DNA of 64,000 nucleotides from Acidilobaceae archaeon (GTDB lineage Archaea > Thermoproteota > Thermoprotei_A > Sulfolobales > Acidilobaceae): positions 62,001-126,000 of the forward strand of contig JALWPV010000032.1 in NCBI GenBank assembly GCA_027080775.1, given 5' to 3'. Shown here piece after piece: positions 41,430 to 50,925 of the stretch. Within the stretch, counting starts at the first letter, position 1. The number at the start of each line of letters is the position of its first letter. Under the pieces are notes generated by a model, which was not told the DNA's origin, did no database searches, and saw nothing but the letters and a program-made list of their open reading frames with translations. Position numbers and translations under genes: made by a program.

Positions 41430-42692
41430 ATGTCGGTCACCCATGACCCTTATGAGGAGGCGAAGAAGCAGCTCCGCCAGACCATAGACCTCCTAGGCCT
41501 CGGCGATGAGGTCTACGAGGCCCTGGCCTACCCGGAGAGGCTCATACGTGTCAGGCTCCTAGTCAAGATGGATGATGGCACTACTAAGACATTCATTGGC
41601 TGGAGGAGCGAGCACAACAGCGCCCTAGGCCCCTACAAGGGCGGCGTCAGGTATCACCCCCAGACAAACGAGCACGAGGTTATAGCCCTTAGCATGTGGA
41701 TGACCTGGAAGAACGCCCTAGCAGGCCTGCCCTACGGCGGCGGTAAGGGCGGCATCAGAGTTGACCCCAAGAAGCTGAGCCCCGGCGAGCTGGAGAGGCT
41801 CAGCAGGGCGTACTTCGCGGCCATAGCGGATGTAGTCGGTGTTGACCAGGACATACCAGCCCCCGACGTGTACACTAACCCCCAGACCATGGCCTGGTAC
41901 TTCGATGAGTACAGCAGGATCAAGAGGGGCCAGTACTTCGGCGTCGTCACTGGCAAGCCCCTAGAGCTGGGCGGGCTCCAGACTAGGGTGATCAGCACCG
42001 GCTACGGAACCGCGGTCGCCGCCAGGGAGGCCGCCAAGAAGGTCTTCGGCGGCGTTGAGGGCAGAACCGTGGCAGTCCAGGGCTTCGGCAACGCTGGCTA
42101 TTATGCCGCGAAGTTCCTCTCCGAGATGGGCGCTATAGTTGTCGCCGTGAGCGACAGCAAGGGCGGCATCTACAACAGCAAGGGCCTCAACATCGAGGAG
42201 GTGAAGAAGGTCAAGGATGAGACCGGCAGTGTCATAAACTACTCTAACATCGAGAGGAAGATAACCAACGAGGAGCTACTCGAGCTAGACGTCGACATAC
42301 TCGTGCCAGCGGCGATCGAGAACGTGATAACCGAGGAGAACGCCGACAGGATAAAGGCCAAGGTTATAGCGGAGGCCGCCAACGGCCCCACGACACCCGA
42401 GGCTGAGAAGGTGCTAACTAGCAAGGGCATAGTAGTAGTACCCGACATACTAGCCAACGCTGGCGGCGTAATAGTGAGCCACATAGAGTGGGTAAACAAC
42501 AGGATGGGCGGCTGGATCCGCGAGGAGGAGGCCAAGGCCAGGCTAGAGGAGAAGATGGTCAACAACTTCCACGCTGTCTGGGACTACTGGCAGAAGAAGC
42601 TAGACACCAGCAAGTACAACATGAGGGCCGCCGCCTACGCAATAGCAGTCGAGAGGGTCTACCGTGCAATGAAGCTAAGGGGCTGGATCTAA
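41430..42692 (+). CDS. gdhA: Glutamate dehydrogenase
   Basis: 420 residues, a standard hexameric archaeal Glu dehydrogenase that interconverts glutamate with 2-oxoglutarate and ammonia using NAD(P). GPYKGGVRYHP and LPYGGGKGGIRVDPKKLS hold the substrate and catalytic lysines, DIPAPDVYTN the catalytic Asp, and VAVQGFGNAGYYAA the nucleotide-binding loop. EAANGPTTPEA and LANAGGVIVSHIEW complete the family signature. It has a strong TATA box, a candidate operator upstream and a T-rich terminator downstream, so it is probably a highly expressed single-gene transcript. Confidence 0.97.
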   Translation: MSVTHDPYEEAKKQLRQTIDLLGLGDEVYEALAYPERLIRVRLLVKMDDGTTKTFIGWRSEHNSALGPYKGGVRYHPQTNEHEVIALSMWMTWKNALAGLPYGGGKGGIRVDPKKLSPGELERLSRAYFAAIADVVGVDQDIPAPDVYTNPQTMAWYFDEYSRIKRGQYFGVVTGKPLELGGLQTRVISTGYGTAVAAREAAKKVFGGVEGRTVAVQGFGNAGYYAAKFLSEMGAIVVAVSDSKGGIYNSKGLNIEEVKKVKDETGSVINYSNIERKITNEELLELDVDILVPAAIENVITEENADRIKAKVIAEAANGPTTPEAEKVLTSKGIVVVPDILANAGGVIVSHIEWVNNRMGGWIREEEAKARLEEKMVNNFHAVWDYWQKKLDTSKYNMRAAAYAIAVERVYRAMKLRGWI

Positions 42693-42703
42693 CCCCACCC
42701 AAA

Positions 42704-42724
42704 CCTTTCCTTTTAACTTTTAAT
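42704..42724 (+). terminator. Pyrimidine/T-rich terminator of gdhA
   Basis: CCTTTCCTTTTAACTTTT begins about 12 nt after the TAA stop, typical of archaeal intrinsic termination. Confidence 0.6.
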
Positions 42725-42957
42725 TAATAATTTAAAGCCTGTTAGTCCACTCTGTTCTGGCCTAGTAAGGTAGGTAAAGCGAGTAATTGAAAGTATATCC
42801 TTGACACACGCATTCCCCGTAGGGGCCCCGGCCCCGCTCCCGGGCGACCCCGGCCCCGATGGGGTAGTGGATGAACCCGCGGCTTCCCCGGGGCCCCGCC
42901 TTCTCATGGTTGCTTTTAGCTTGGGGGACGGCTTGCATTGAAGGAGGTGACGTGGGG

Positions 42958-43254
42958 GTGTCGGCTCCCTATCAGGCTAATGCTGTGCTCGTTGGACGCA
43001 AGGATACTATGAATTACGTGTTAGCGGCGATCAGGCTCTTCACCGAGGGCGCCAGCGAGGTTGTGGTAAAGGCTCGCGGGAGAAACATCTGCAAGGCCGT
43101 TGACGCCGCCGAGAGGGTGAAGGCCACCCTGAAGGATGTGGTGGTAAGGGACGTTAAGATCTACAGCGATGAGGTTGAGGACGAGCAGGGCAGGAAGAGG
43201 AGAGTCTCGGCAATAGAGATAGTACTCGCCAGAAGCCAGGGGGAGACCCCCTAG
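42958..43254 (+). CDS. albA: Alba chromatin protein
   Basis: 98 residues. SAPYQANAVLVGRKDTMNYVLAAI and the strand-helix pattern through DVKIYSDEVEDEQGRKRRVSAIEIVL match Alba, a dimeric nucleic-acid-binding protein of crenarchaeal chromatin and RNA. The usual Lys-Lys pair at positions 16-17 reads Arg-Lys. The frame is open to 42871, but GTG 42958 follows GGAGGTGA at 7 nt and starts exactly where Alba starts. The 265-nt stretch back to gdhA has AT-rich elements that may be promoters. Confidence 0.92.
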   Translation: MSAPYQANAVLVGRKDTMNYVLAAIRLFTEGASEVVVKARGRNICKAVDAAERVKATLKDVVVRDVKIYSDEVEDEQGRKRRVSAIEIVLARSQGETP

Positions 43255-43326
43255 GATCCTCCCGGGTCCCCCGCGCCTCCACTCCTATAGCTCCCCCCTC
43301 GGGACGCCTCTTCAGGGGAGGGACCC

Positions 43327-44106
43327 CTGAGGACTGCTGGAAGGGCACTAGTCACGGGCGCCTCTAGGGGCGTAGGCTTTCATATAGCTAGGGCGTTGGC
43401 GCGGAGGGGCTACAGGCTGGCGCTAATGGCTAGGGGGCGGGGCAGCCTGGAGCGCGCCGCTAAGAGGCTCAGGGAGGAGGGGGCTCGGGAGGCCCTAGTC
43501 TTGCCCGGGGATCTAAGGGTTGAGGCTGATGTAAGCCGGGTCGTGGGGGAATCCCTCAGGCGCCTCGGAGGGCTCGATGCTGTGGTAATGAGCTATGGCA
43601 ATCCGTCCTGCGAGCCCTGCCATCTCCACGAGGCTAGCTGGAAGGACTGGATGGAGGCTGCCGCCCTCTACCTCGCCTCCACGGGGACCCTGCTTTCGCT
43701 CTTGGTTAGGGAGAACCCCGTTAAGGCTAGCGTGCTTCTAGTATCGAGCGCTACCTACCTCGAGCCTATGCCGCCCCTAGTGGTGGCCGACACCGTCAGG
43801 GCAGGGCTCGTGAAGCTGGCTCGCGTAGCTAGCAGGGCATACCCCGGGAAGCTTAGGGTCAACGTGCTACTCCTGGGTAGCTACGACACGCCTGGGGCGC
43901 GTGAGACCATTAGGAGGCTAGCCGAGAGGGTGGGAGCCCCGGCGGGAGAGCTATGGGAGAGGGAGGTTGTCGCCAGGAGCCCCCTGGGGAGGACCGGCGA
44001 CCCCGAGCGCCTGGGGGAGCTTGCGGCCTGCATCCTGGAGGGGCCGGATTACCTCTCGGGGGCAGCGATACTCGTGGATGGCCTCATGACGCCATGCTCC
44101 CCCTGA
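43327..44106 (+). CDS. Short-chain dehydrogenase/reductase, atypical, apparent CTG start
   Basis: 259 residues from CTG 43327. ALVTGASRGVGFHIARALA is the complete NAD(P)-binding N-terminus, which would be lost if the first ordinary start, TTG 43396, were used. Between the in-frame stop at 43288 and 43396 there is no ATG, GTG or TTG; the only plausible start is CTG 43327, with GGGGAGGG 5-6 nt upstream. The catalytic YxxxK is absent: after the Ser in VSSATY the sequence reads LVVADTVRAGLVKL, with Arg at the Lys place, as in a known SDR subfamily. Function unknown. Its 3' end overlaps the convergent methylthiotransferase gene by 58 nt. Confidence 0.78.
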   Translation: MRTAGRALVTGASRGVGFHIARALARRGYRLALMARGRGSLERAAKRLREEGAREALVLPGDLRVEADVSRVVGESLRRLGGLDAVVMSYGNPSCEPCHLHEASWKDWMEAAALYLASTGTLLSLLVRENPVKASVLLVSSATYLEPMPPLVVADTVRAGLVKLARVASRAYPGKLRVNVLLLGSYDTPGARETIRRLAERVGAPAGELWEREVVARSPLGRTGDPERLGELAACILEGPDYLSGAAILVDGLMTPCSP

Positions 44107-45389
44107 GCCTCCAGGATCCTCCCCCGGAGATCGTAGAACGTGGCGTCCTCCACGTAGACCAGCACCCACGAGCCCGCGAGGCCGGGGCGGTCGGGTATGA
44201 TGACGGGGTAGTAGTTGTCTAGCCTAGCCACAGCGCTACCCCTCCTATACGCCCTCCCGGCCACGAGGGCCCTGACGGTCCTGCCCTTGTAGCGGGAGTG
44301 CCTCTTGAGGCCGACCTGCTCCACCAGCTTCATGAGCCTCCTACTCCTCTCCTTCTTAACACTATCAGGTAGCTGAGGCATGGCGGCGCTCCGTGTATGT
44401 GGCCTCAGGGTGTACTGGGCCACGTGGACTCTGTCAAACTCGAGCTTCTCAACGAGTTCTAGGGTTGCCTGGAAGTCCTCTTCGCCCTCGCCTGGATGAC
44501 CGACTATTATGTCGGTGGCCAGCATGGAGTCGGGGTAGGCCCTCCTAATGGACTCCGCCATAGCCGTGTAGTCTGACACCGTGTACCTTCTATTCATGAT
44601 TCGCAGCACCTTGTCGGAGCCTGACTGGACTGGGATGTGGAAGAACTTGTAGACCCTCTCGTCCCTATAAGCCTCTATGAGGTCGTCTATGAGTTGAAGC
44701 GCCATCTCCGGCGTCATCATCCCAACTCTGATCCTGTAGTCGCCCTCGACCTTGTCAAGGATGCTCCAGAGGAGGTCGACAAGCGTGGGCCTCCCCGGTA
44801 GGTCGACGCCGTAGGCGGCGGTGTCTTGGCCCGTGAGGCGTATCTCCCTCGCACCCCTCCCCACGAGCACCTTAACCCTGTCAACAACGAGGTCCGGGGG
44901 GTAGCTGCGCAGCGTCCTCCGAGCCTTCTTTGTTATACAGAAGCTGCAATCGCCTAGGCACCCCTCTTGGATCATGATCGTTGCAACGGCTCTCTCGATC
45001 CTGGGTAGGGGCATCCACCCGGTGTCCCTAACACCGCCCAGGAGTACAACACGCCCAGTAGACTCCACGGCCTCCCATATCTTATGGGAGTTCTGGGGCG
45101 ACACAAGGCTGGCCCCCGGGGCTATCCTAGCTATTAACCCGGGCCTAGCAGCGGCCAGGCAGCCAGCCACCACGAGCCTCTTACCCGGGTAGAGCCTCTG
45201 TATCTCGACCAGCCTCTTCGCTATCCTCTGCTCGGTGTCGAGCCTAACAGCGCACGTATTAACTATCACAACGTCAGAGTCCTCTATGTCACTCGTAACT
45301 ACGTGGCCTCTCGAGCGAAGCACCGCCTCCATTACCTGGCTGTCGAACTGGGCTAGGGCGCAGCCGTACGTCTCGATGTATACCCTCAA
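44049..45389 (-). CDS. tRNA threonylcarbamoyladenosine methylthiotransferase (MtaB/CDKAL1-like)
   Basis: 446 residues. The N-terminal UPF0004 domain has YIETYGCALAQFDSQ and VNTCAVR with two cluster cysteines; EGCLGDCSFCITKKARR is the radical SAM CxxxCxxC, with FHIPVQSGSDKVLRIMNRRYT in the core and a C-terminal TRAM-like domain. It turns t6A37 into ms2t6A37 in tRNAs for ANN codons. ATG start. The TRAM end overlaps the convergent SDR gene. Confidence 0.9.
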   Translation of the reverse strand: MRVYIETYGCALAQFDSQVMEAVLRSRGHVVTSDIEDSDVVIVNTCAVRLDTEQRIAKRLVEIQRLYPGKRLVVAGCLAAARPGLIARIAPGASLVSPQNSHKIWEAVESTGRVVLLGGVRDTGWMPLPRIERAVATIMIQEGCLGDCSFCITKKARRTLRSYPPDLVVDRVKVLVGRGAREIRLTGQDTAAYGVDLPGRPTLVDLLWSILDKVEGDYRIRVGMMTPEMALQLIDDLIEAYRDERVYKFFHIPVQSGSDKVLRIMNRRYTVSDYTAMAESIRRAYPDSMLATDIIVGHPGEGEEDFQATLELVEKLEFDRVHVAQYTLRPHTRSAAMPQLPDSVKKERSRRLMKLVEQVGLKRHSRYKGRTVRALVAGRAYRRGSAVARLDNYYPVIIPDRPGLAGSWVLVYVEDATFYDLRGRILEAQGEHGVMRPSTSIAAPER

Positions 45390-45439
45390 TAGCGCTCCCT
45401 TGTAGGGCCTGTCTCCCGCTGGGCCTAATAGTGCCTCTA

Positions 45440-46033
45440 CTAATCCTCAAGGCCTAGCCTTGCACGTAGGCTCTGTGGGAGGGCGTGGAGCACGAGGTCG
45501 ACGACCTCCTCTGGGGTGTAGTGGCTCGTCTCCAGTACCAGGTCGAAGACGGAGAGGTCGCTGGAGTCAACGCCGTAGAGGCCCCTGAACCTCCTCCACT
45601 GGCTCTCCTCCCGCGCTATCGTCTCGAGGGCCGCGGCCTTGGGGTCACCCGATTCCCTGCCAGCGATCCTCGCGGCCCTCACGGCCAGGGGGGCTTTTAG
45701 GTAGACGGAGAAGTCGGCTATACCAGCTAGCACCCAGCCCGCCAGGTGGCTGTCGATGACGAGGCCTCCTCGGAGTGCCTCCTCGACAGTCCTCCTATCG
45801 ATCCTCAGGTCAATGCTGGGGTCGCTCTCGGCCATCCTACTCAGCTCGACTATACTGACACCCATGGAGGCCGCTAGCTCCCTGAAGAGTTCGCCGGTGT
45901 AGAGGTAGCGGAGGCCGAGCCTCCGGGCGAGAGCGCGTGCGACAGTGCTCTTACCGCTGCCCGGAGACCCAGACACTACGATGACTGGAGGACGCTCCTC
46001 CTCACCTGCTGCCTCAGGAGCTCCGCCAGGCAT
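45440..46033 (-). CDS. cmk: Cytidylate kinase (archaeal)
   Basis: 197 residues. [24 protein letters not shown] is the P-loop, and [26 protein letters not shown] and [12 protein letters not shown] follow the archaeal CMP kinase pattern; [16 protein letters not shown] is typical too. ATG 46033 lies inside the end of rpl34e (58-nt overlap). A GTG at the rpl34e stop would remove the first strand of the P-loop fold and is rejected. It belongs to the conserved secY-adkA-DUF106-rpl34e-cmk cluster. Confidence 0.92.
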   Translation of the reverse strand: MPGGAPEAAGEEERPPVIVVSGSPGSGKSTVARALARRLGLRYLYTGELFRELAASMGVSIVELSRMAESDPSIDLRIDRRTVEEALRGGLVIDSHLAGWVLAGIADFSVYLKAPLAVRAARIAGRESGDPKAAALETIAREESQWRRFRGLYGVDSSDLSVFDLVLETSHYTPEEVVDLVLHALPQSLRARLGLED

Positions 46034-46260
46034 GACGGGCAGAGCACCCCACCGTAGGGCCTCTCGGGCCTCTTCGCGGTCTTAGGCAGCGCCCTCAGCT
46101 TCGAGGGCCTGAGCCTTGGCACGCCATTGAGGGGCCTCCCGCAGCGGGCGCACCGGGCGGGCCCCGGGCGCCTGCGCTCGTAGTGCACCACGTGACGCCC
46201 GCCGGGCGTGCGCTTGTGGATCCTCCTCAGGCTCCTACTCCTAAGCGCGGGCCTCACCAT
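45976..46260 (-). CDS. rpl34e: Ribosomal protein L34e (eL34)
   Basis: 94 residues. A basic N-terminus ([19 protein letters not shown]), a zinc ribbon ([12 protein letters not shown] ... [11 protein letters not shown]) and [11 protein letters not shown] match eL34 of the large subunit. It lies between the DUF106 and cmk genes, its usual place in archaea. ATG start. Confidence 0.94.
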   Translation of the reverse strand: MVRPALRSRSLRRIHKRTPGGRHVVHYERRRPGPARCARCGRPLNGVPRLRPSKLRALPKTAKRPERPYGGVLCPSCLAELLRQQVRRSVLQSS

Positions 46261-46298
46261 GCCGGCTGCCCCCTGGCGCTGTGGGGTCTGCTCCCAGG

Positions 46299-46733
46299 CT
46301 ATAAGAGCGTGTCGCGCATCAGTATCAAGGCGTAGAGGTAGCCCAGGAAGTGGAGGACTAGCGCATGCATGTAGGGCGAGCCGCTGTGGGTTAGCGTTAG
46401 CAGGGGTATCCTCGCGGGCGAGGGGAACGCGTACCTAGCGGCCATCGACATGCTGGTGGCGGTGTAGATGCTCGCCACCAGAAGCATCTTGACTATGAGC
46501 GACCTGAAGAGGAGCCCCCTCGCCTCCCTGTAGAGGGGTTCCATGCTCCTCAGCTTCTTAAGCACCCTCTTGCTCCTCCCTTGGGCTTTCAGCTCCTGGT
46601 ACTCCCTCGCGATGCGGAGCGCCTCCTCTATCCTGTGGCGTGGGTAGATGCTCCTATAGGCTAGGGCCGCAACGGCTAGAGCCGGTATGGGGGCTAGGAA
46701 AACCAGGAGCGGGTAGGGATCCACGTGGGACAC
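46299..46733 (-). CDS. DUF106 membrane protein (EMC3/Oxa1-superfamily)
   Basis: 144 residues with a hydrophobic N-terminal segment, a charged helical stretch ([26 protein letters not shown]) and two C-terminal hydrophobic helices. This is the DUF106 family, archaeal relatives of EMC3, TMCO1 and YidC that help insert membrane proteins. It sits next to secY and adkA, as in most archaea. Its ATG is 2 nt after the adkA stop. Confidence 0.85.
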   Translation of the reverse strand: MSHVDPYPLLVFLAPIPALAVAALAYRSIYPRHRIEEALRIAREYQELKAQGRSKRVLKKLRSMEPLYREARGLLFRSLIVKMLLVASIYTATSMSMAARYAFPSPARIPLLTLTHSGSPYMHALVLHFLGYLYALILMRDTLL

Positions 46734-46735
46734 CC

Positions 46736-47416
<681 letters not shown>

Positions 47417-48802
47417 CTAGACGCTCTCCCCGAGGAGGCGGCGTAGTAGCGGGTAGGTCTCGAGGGCCCTCTCGTAGGTTATCATCATGTAGTACTGCTG
47501 TATTATGCCTACTGCCAGCAGTATGCCTGTGCCGGTCCCGTAGGCGCCGAAGATGTCTGCTACTATGGCCACGAACGCGACGAGGAGGCTCGAGAGCATT
47601 GTGAGGGGGTAGATATACCTTGCCAATACGCTCTCGAGTATCTTTGGGTTCCTCCTAAGACCGGGTATCTCCAGGCCACTCTTAATCATGTTCTCAGCCT
47701 GGTCCCTGGGGTTGAGGCCGGCCAGCTCGACCCACATGTAGCCGAAGAGCACGGAGAGTATGGTCCAGGAGACCGCGAACGTGGTGGTCCTCAGCGGGTC
47801 TTGGAGCGACATTATGAAGCCCCTGGGCGGCGACATGTAGTATACCATGACCTGGTAGTAGTGGAAGAGCTTGCTGTGAGCCCCCGCCAGGTTAGCGAAC
47901 ATGCCCTCGAAGAGCTGTAGGTCGCCGACTAGTATGGCGACGAGTAGTATGGGTATGTTGGTCACGTACATGAACTGGAGGGGGATCTTGGTCCTAATCC
48001 CGCGCATGCGCGGGCTCGTCACGGGTATCTCGACCCTCATCGCCTGGAAGTAGACTAGTAGCACCACGATTGCTAGGGTGGCGAAGAGGCCTGTGAGGTC
48101 GGGGAACCCGTTGGGCCTTGTTATGAGCAGGCTGCTCGGCCTCTGGATGAGGGCTGGTATGAAGCCATACGCCACAGTACCCGGCACGTAGCCGAAGAGG
48201 CTCCACATCATCTGCTGGGCCACACCGGCCAGTATGAAGAGGCTTATAGCGCTCCCGAGGCCCCACCCCTTCTGGAGCATCTCATCGTATATTATGACTA
48301 GTATGGCGGCGAGGCTGAGCTGGAGTATCACCAGGCCCCTGATGCCCCAGCCGACGGGGCAGTTGTGGAGGGGGCTGCCGCCGGGTGGGAGGGCCCAGTA
48401 CTTGCAGCCGAGGACATACATGCTGGCCTCGAATATTGCGAAGAGGACGGCCAGGCCCTTCTCGGCGGCCGTGAAGAGCCTCTGGTCCTCGGGATCGCTC
48501 AGATCGAGATCTATCAGCTTAGCGCCCACTAGCACCTGGAGGATAAGGCCAGCGGTCACTATGGGGCTTATCCCCAGCTCCATAAGCGTGCCCTGGCTGC
48601 TGGCGAAGATTATCTGCTGTAGGGACACCCTCGTGGGGGCCCTGACCTGCGTGCCGTAGAGTGGAATATTAGCCATTACCAGGTAGAGCACGAGTATAAT
48701 GCCCGTCCAGGCTAGCCTCCTATATAGGCTGGGCTTCTGGGCGGGCTTTGGCACGCCCGGTATCCAGTCGGCGATCTTTGCTAGAGCCTCGAGCACCCCC
48801 AT
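47417..48802 (-). CDS. secY: Protein translocase subunit SecY
   Basis: 461 residues, ten hydrophobic helices. It forms the protein-conducting channel with SecE and Sec-beta. MGVLEALAKIADWIPGVPKP at the N-terminus, LGISPIVTAGLILQ (plug and TM2 region) and LNPRDQAENMIKSGLEIPGLRRNPKILE (cytoplasmic ribosome-binding loop) are diagnostic. ATG 48802 is preferred; a leaderless GTG 48829 is possible, given the TATA element 27 nt further up. It opens the minus-strand cluster ending with cmk. Confidence 0.95.
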   Translation of the reverse strand: MGVLEALAKIADWIPGVPKPAQKPSLYRRLAWTGIILVLYLVMANIPLYGTQVRAPTRVSLQQIIFASSQGTLMELGISPIVTAGLILQVLVGAKLIDLDLSDPEDQRLFTAAEKGLAVLFAIFEASMYVLGCKYWALPPGGSPLHNCPVGWGIRGLVILQLSLAAILVIIYDEMLQKGWGLGSAISLFILAGVAQQMMWSLFGYVPGTVAYGFIPALIQRPSSLLITRPNGFPDLTGLFATLAIVVLLVYFQAMRVEIPVTSPRMRGIRTKIPLQFMYVTNIPILLVAILVGDLQLFEGMFANLAGAHSKLFHYYQVMVYYMSPPRGFIMSLQDPLRTTTFAVSWTILSVLFGYMWVELAGLNPRDQAENMIKSGLEIPGLRRNPKILESVLARYIYPLTMLSSLLVAFVAIVADIFGAYGTGTGILLAVGIIQQYYMMITYERALETYPLLRRLLGESV

Positions 48803-48850
48803 CGAGCGGAGCCCCCAATAAGCCTCCACGACACGCCCCCAGACGCCCCA

Positions 48851-48860
48851 TTAAAAAGAT
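48851..48860 (-). promoter_or_regulatory. TATA element of secY
   Basis: ATCTTTTTAA on minus, centred about 27 nt before GTG 48829 and 53 nt before ATG 48802. Confidence 0.55.
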
Positions 48861-48996
48861 ACCACGCAACCCGAGGGGTAAGAATGGAGTACGCTGATAC
48901 CTTGATAGTAGGTCGGCGGGAATTAGTAGGATGGCGGCTCAGCTAAGTTGAGCGGAGACATGATAGATAAGTAGGGTGACAGAGCTGGAGCCCTTA

Positions 48997-49084
48997 TGGT
49001 GCGGGGGGTGGGATTTGAACCCACGCAGGCCTACGCCATCGGGTCCTGAGCCCGACCCCTTTGGCCAGGCTCGGGCACCCCCGC
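48997..49084 (-). tRNA. tRNA-Leu (anticodon CAG), CCA encoded
   Basis: Acceptor GCGGGGG pairs with CCCCCGC, the anticodon stem TCGGG/CCCGA carries loop CTCAGGA (anticodon CAG), a long variable arm typical of type II tRNAs follows, and the T-loop reads TTCAAAT. CCA is encoded. No intron. A TATA-like CTTTAAG lies at 49129-49135. Confidence 0.95.
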
Positions 49085-49127
49085 ACCGCGCGGGATGGGT
49101 TCCAGGGCCCTACCCTGCTCGGCGGGT

Positions 49128-49135
49128 CTTAAAGA
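49128..49135 (-). promoter_or_regulatory. TATA-like element of tRNA-Leu
   Basis: TCTTTAAG on minus, 47 nt before the mature tRNA 5' end. Confidence 0.4.
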
Positions 49136-49284
49136 GTTCTGCCCTCCCCGCTGGGGGCCTAATGGGTTCGAGGGCGACGTTGGCCTCTAGCCCTAGAAAA
49201 ACGGGTGCCTACCGTTTTAACGAGTCTAACAACATCGTGTTCGATACTAGCCTGTAATGCAGTATGCCCCTAGGGAGTGGGTGA

Positions 49285-50607
49285 ATGGGGTTCTCCGCTA
49301 CGGGAACGCCTAGGTTTGATGTAGTCGTGGTGGGAGCGGGGCCCGCGGGGGCGACAGCGGCGTACCTGCTTGCCAGGGATGGCTTCAGAGTGCTGCTGGT
49401 CGAGAGGGGTAGGGGCGCTGGTAGCAAGACCTTATACGGCGGCCGAGTATATGCGGGGCCCCTGCGCGAGGTGTGGCCTGATCTTGATAGGGAGGCCCCC
49501 ATACATAGGTGGGTGAGGGTTGAGAGGCTATCGATCCTCGAGGGCGAGAGGGGGCTGACGCTCGAGTATAGGACCCCCAAAGCATACTCGTTCACGGCGT
49601 ACCTCCCAGATCTCGTCAAGTGGATGGTCAAGAAGGCCGTAGAGGCTGGTGCGGTCTTCGTTGATGAGGTTCGGGTTGACTCGCTCCTAGTCGAGGGAGG
49701 CAGGGTGAGGGGTATTAGGGCGGGCCCCGATAGGGTCTATGCTGATGTCGTTGTTGACGCTGAGGGGGTTAACAGGCTTCTCCTCGAGGGAGCGGGTATA
49801 GTCGAGCCCCTGGAGGCGTGGAGGGCTCCCGTGGCCCTCGGCGTGAAGGAGGTCATTAAGCTGGGGGAGAAGGCTGTCACCGAGCGGTTTGGACTAGACG
49901 ATGACAGGACGGGCGCTGCCTGGGTAATCATGGGCGACGCGACGGGCGGCCTACCTGGGGGAGGCTTCATATACACATTCAAGGACACCGTATCCCTAGG
50001 CGTAGTCCTGAGACTCGGAGAGGCCTACAGGGAGGCCGGAAGGCCGCCCCTAGACTCGGGGCCCTACGCTTTAGTGGAGAGGCTCAGGCTCCACCCACTC
50101 CTCCAGAGGCTCCTCGAAGGCGGTGACATAGTTGAGTATGGGGCCCACTTAACCATCGAAGGAGGCCTGGCCTTCATGCCGGATCACCTAGCCTACGATG
50201 GGTTGGTCATAGTCGGCGACGCCGCGGGCTTCATACTTAATACCGGCTATACCGTGAGAGGCGTGGACTACGCCGTCTATAGCGCTAAGCTAGCCGCGGA
50301 GGCGATAAAGAAATCGCTCGAGGCAGGCGATACGTCGGCAGAGAATCTACGGCTCTACGAGAAGCTGGTCAGGGAGAGCTTCATCTACCAGGAACTCGAG
50401 AAGCACTGGGCCGCCTCGAAACTGATGGAGGAGTGGGGTACTGCGGGGAAGTACCCCAGTATCGCGCTGCGAGCAGCATCTAGACTCTTCGAAGCGGAGA
50501 GCAGGCACCCAACGCTGTGGGAAGCCTTCCTGGAGGCTCTCCGCGCGTCGAGGGCGACTCTGCTTGACGCTGCTAGGGTCTTCGCTGAGGTGGTGAGGGG
50601 GCTATGA
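49285..50607 (+). CDS. fixC: FixC/EtfC-type flavoprotein:quinone oxidoreductase
   Basis: 440 residues. VVVVGAGPAGATAAYLLARDG is the FAD-binding motif and LVERGRGAGSKTLYGGRVYAG the FixC-type loop; GLVIVGDAAGFILNTGYTVRG is the second FAD signature, and VRGVDYAVYSAKLAAEA follows. FixC/EtfC passes electrons from the electron-transfer flavoprotein to menaquinone, with FixX. It heads a four-gene operon fixC-fixX-etfB-etfA, overlapping fixX by 4 nt. ATG start. Confidence 0.9.
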   Translation: MGFSATGTPRFDVVVVGAGPAGATAAYLLARDGFRVLLVERGRGAGSKTLYGGRVYAGPLREVWPDLDREAPIHRWVRVERLSILEGERGLTLEYRTPKAYSFTAYLPDLVKWMVKKAVEAGAVFVDEVRVDSLLVEGGRVRGIRAGPDRVYADVVVDAEGVNRLLLEGAGIVEPLEAWRAPVALGVKEVIKLGEKAVTERFGLDDDRTGAAWVIMGDATGGLPGGGFIYTFKDTVSLGVVLRLGEAYREAGRPPLDSGPYALVERLRLHPLLQRLLEGGDIVEYGAHLTIEGGLAFMPDHLAYDGLVIVGDAAGFILNTGYTVRGVDYAVYSAKLAAEAIKKSLEAGDTSAENLRLYEKLVRESFIYQELEKHWAASKLMEEWGTAGKYPSIALRAASRLFEAESRHPTLWEAFLEALRASRATLLDAARVFAEVVRGL

Positions 50608-50909
50608 CGGAGCAGAGCTCTCCCGAGAGGGCTAGGGCCTTGAGGTTGGAGGATCTCCTCGGAAGGGATATCTACGACGTTGACGAGGAGCCCCATATAA
50701 CGGTTGACTACGAGAAGTGTAGCAAGTGCGACGCTAAGCCCTGCCTGTACCTGTGCCCTGCAGGGTGTTACACGCTCTCGGGCAACAGGGTTCTATTCAG
50801 CTACGAGGGCTGCCTCGAATGTGGGACGTGCAGGGCGATATGCCCGATGGGCGCCGTTAGGTGGTCCTACCCCAAGAGTGGTCGAGGAGTCTTCTACAGA
50901 TTCACGTGA
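50604..50909 (+). CDS. fixX: FixX/EtfX-type ferredoxin-like protein
   Basis: 101 residues. Cysteines at 39, 42, 47, 51 and 55, then 70, 73, 76 and 80 form a degenerate first set and a complete CxxCxxCxxxCP set for one [4Fe-4S] cluster, as in FixX. DYEKCSKCDAKPCLYLCPAGCY is the family stretch. It carries electrons between FixC and quinone. Start ATG overlaps fixC by 4 nt. Confidence 0.9.
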   Translation: MTEQSSPERARALRLEDLLGRDIYDVDEEPHITVDYEKCSKCDAKPCLYLCPAGCYTLSGNRVLFSYEGCLECGTCRAICPMGAVRWSYPKSGRGVFYRFT

Positions 50910-50925
50910 ACCTAGGGGTGGTATC

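Noticed and set aside
45976-45976. GTG at the rpl34e stop as start of cytidylate kinase
   Set aside because: It would delete the first beta strand before the P-loop; the upstream ATG 46033 keeps the domain complete.
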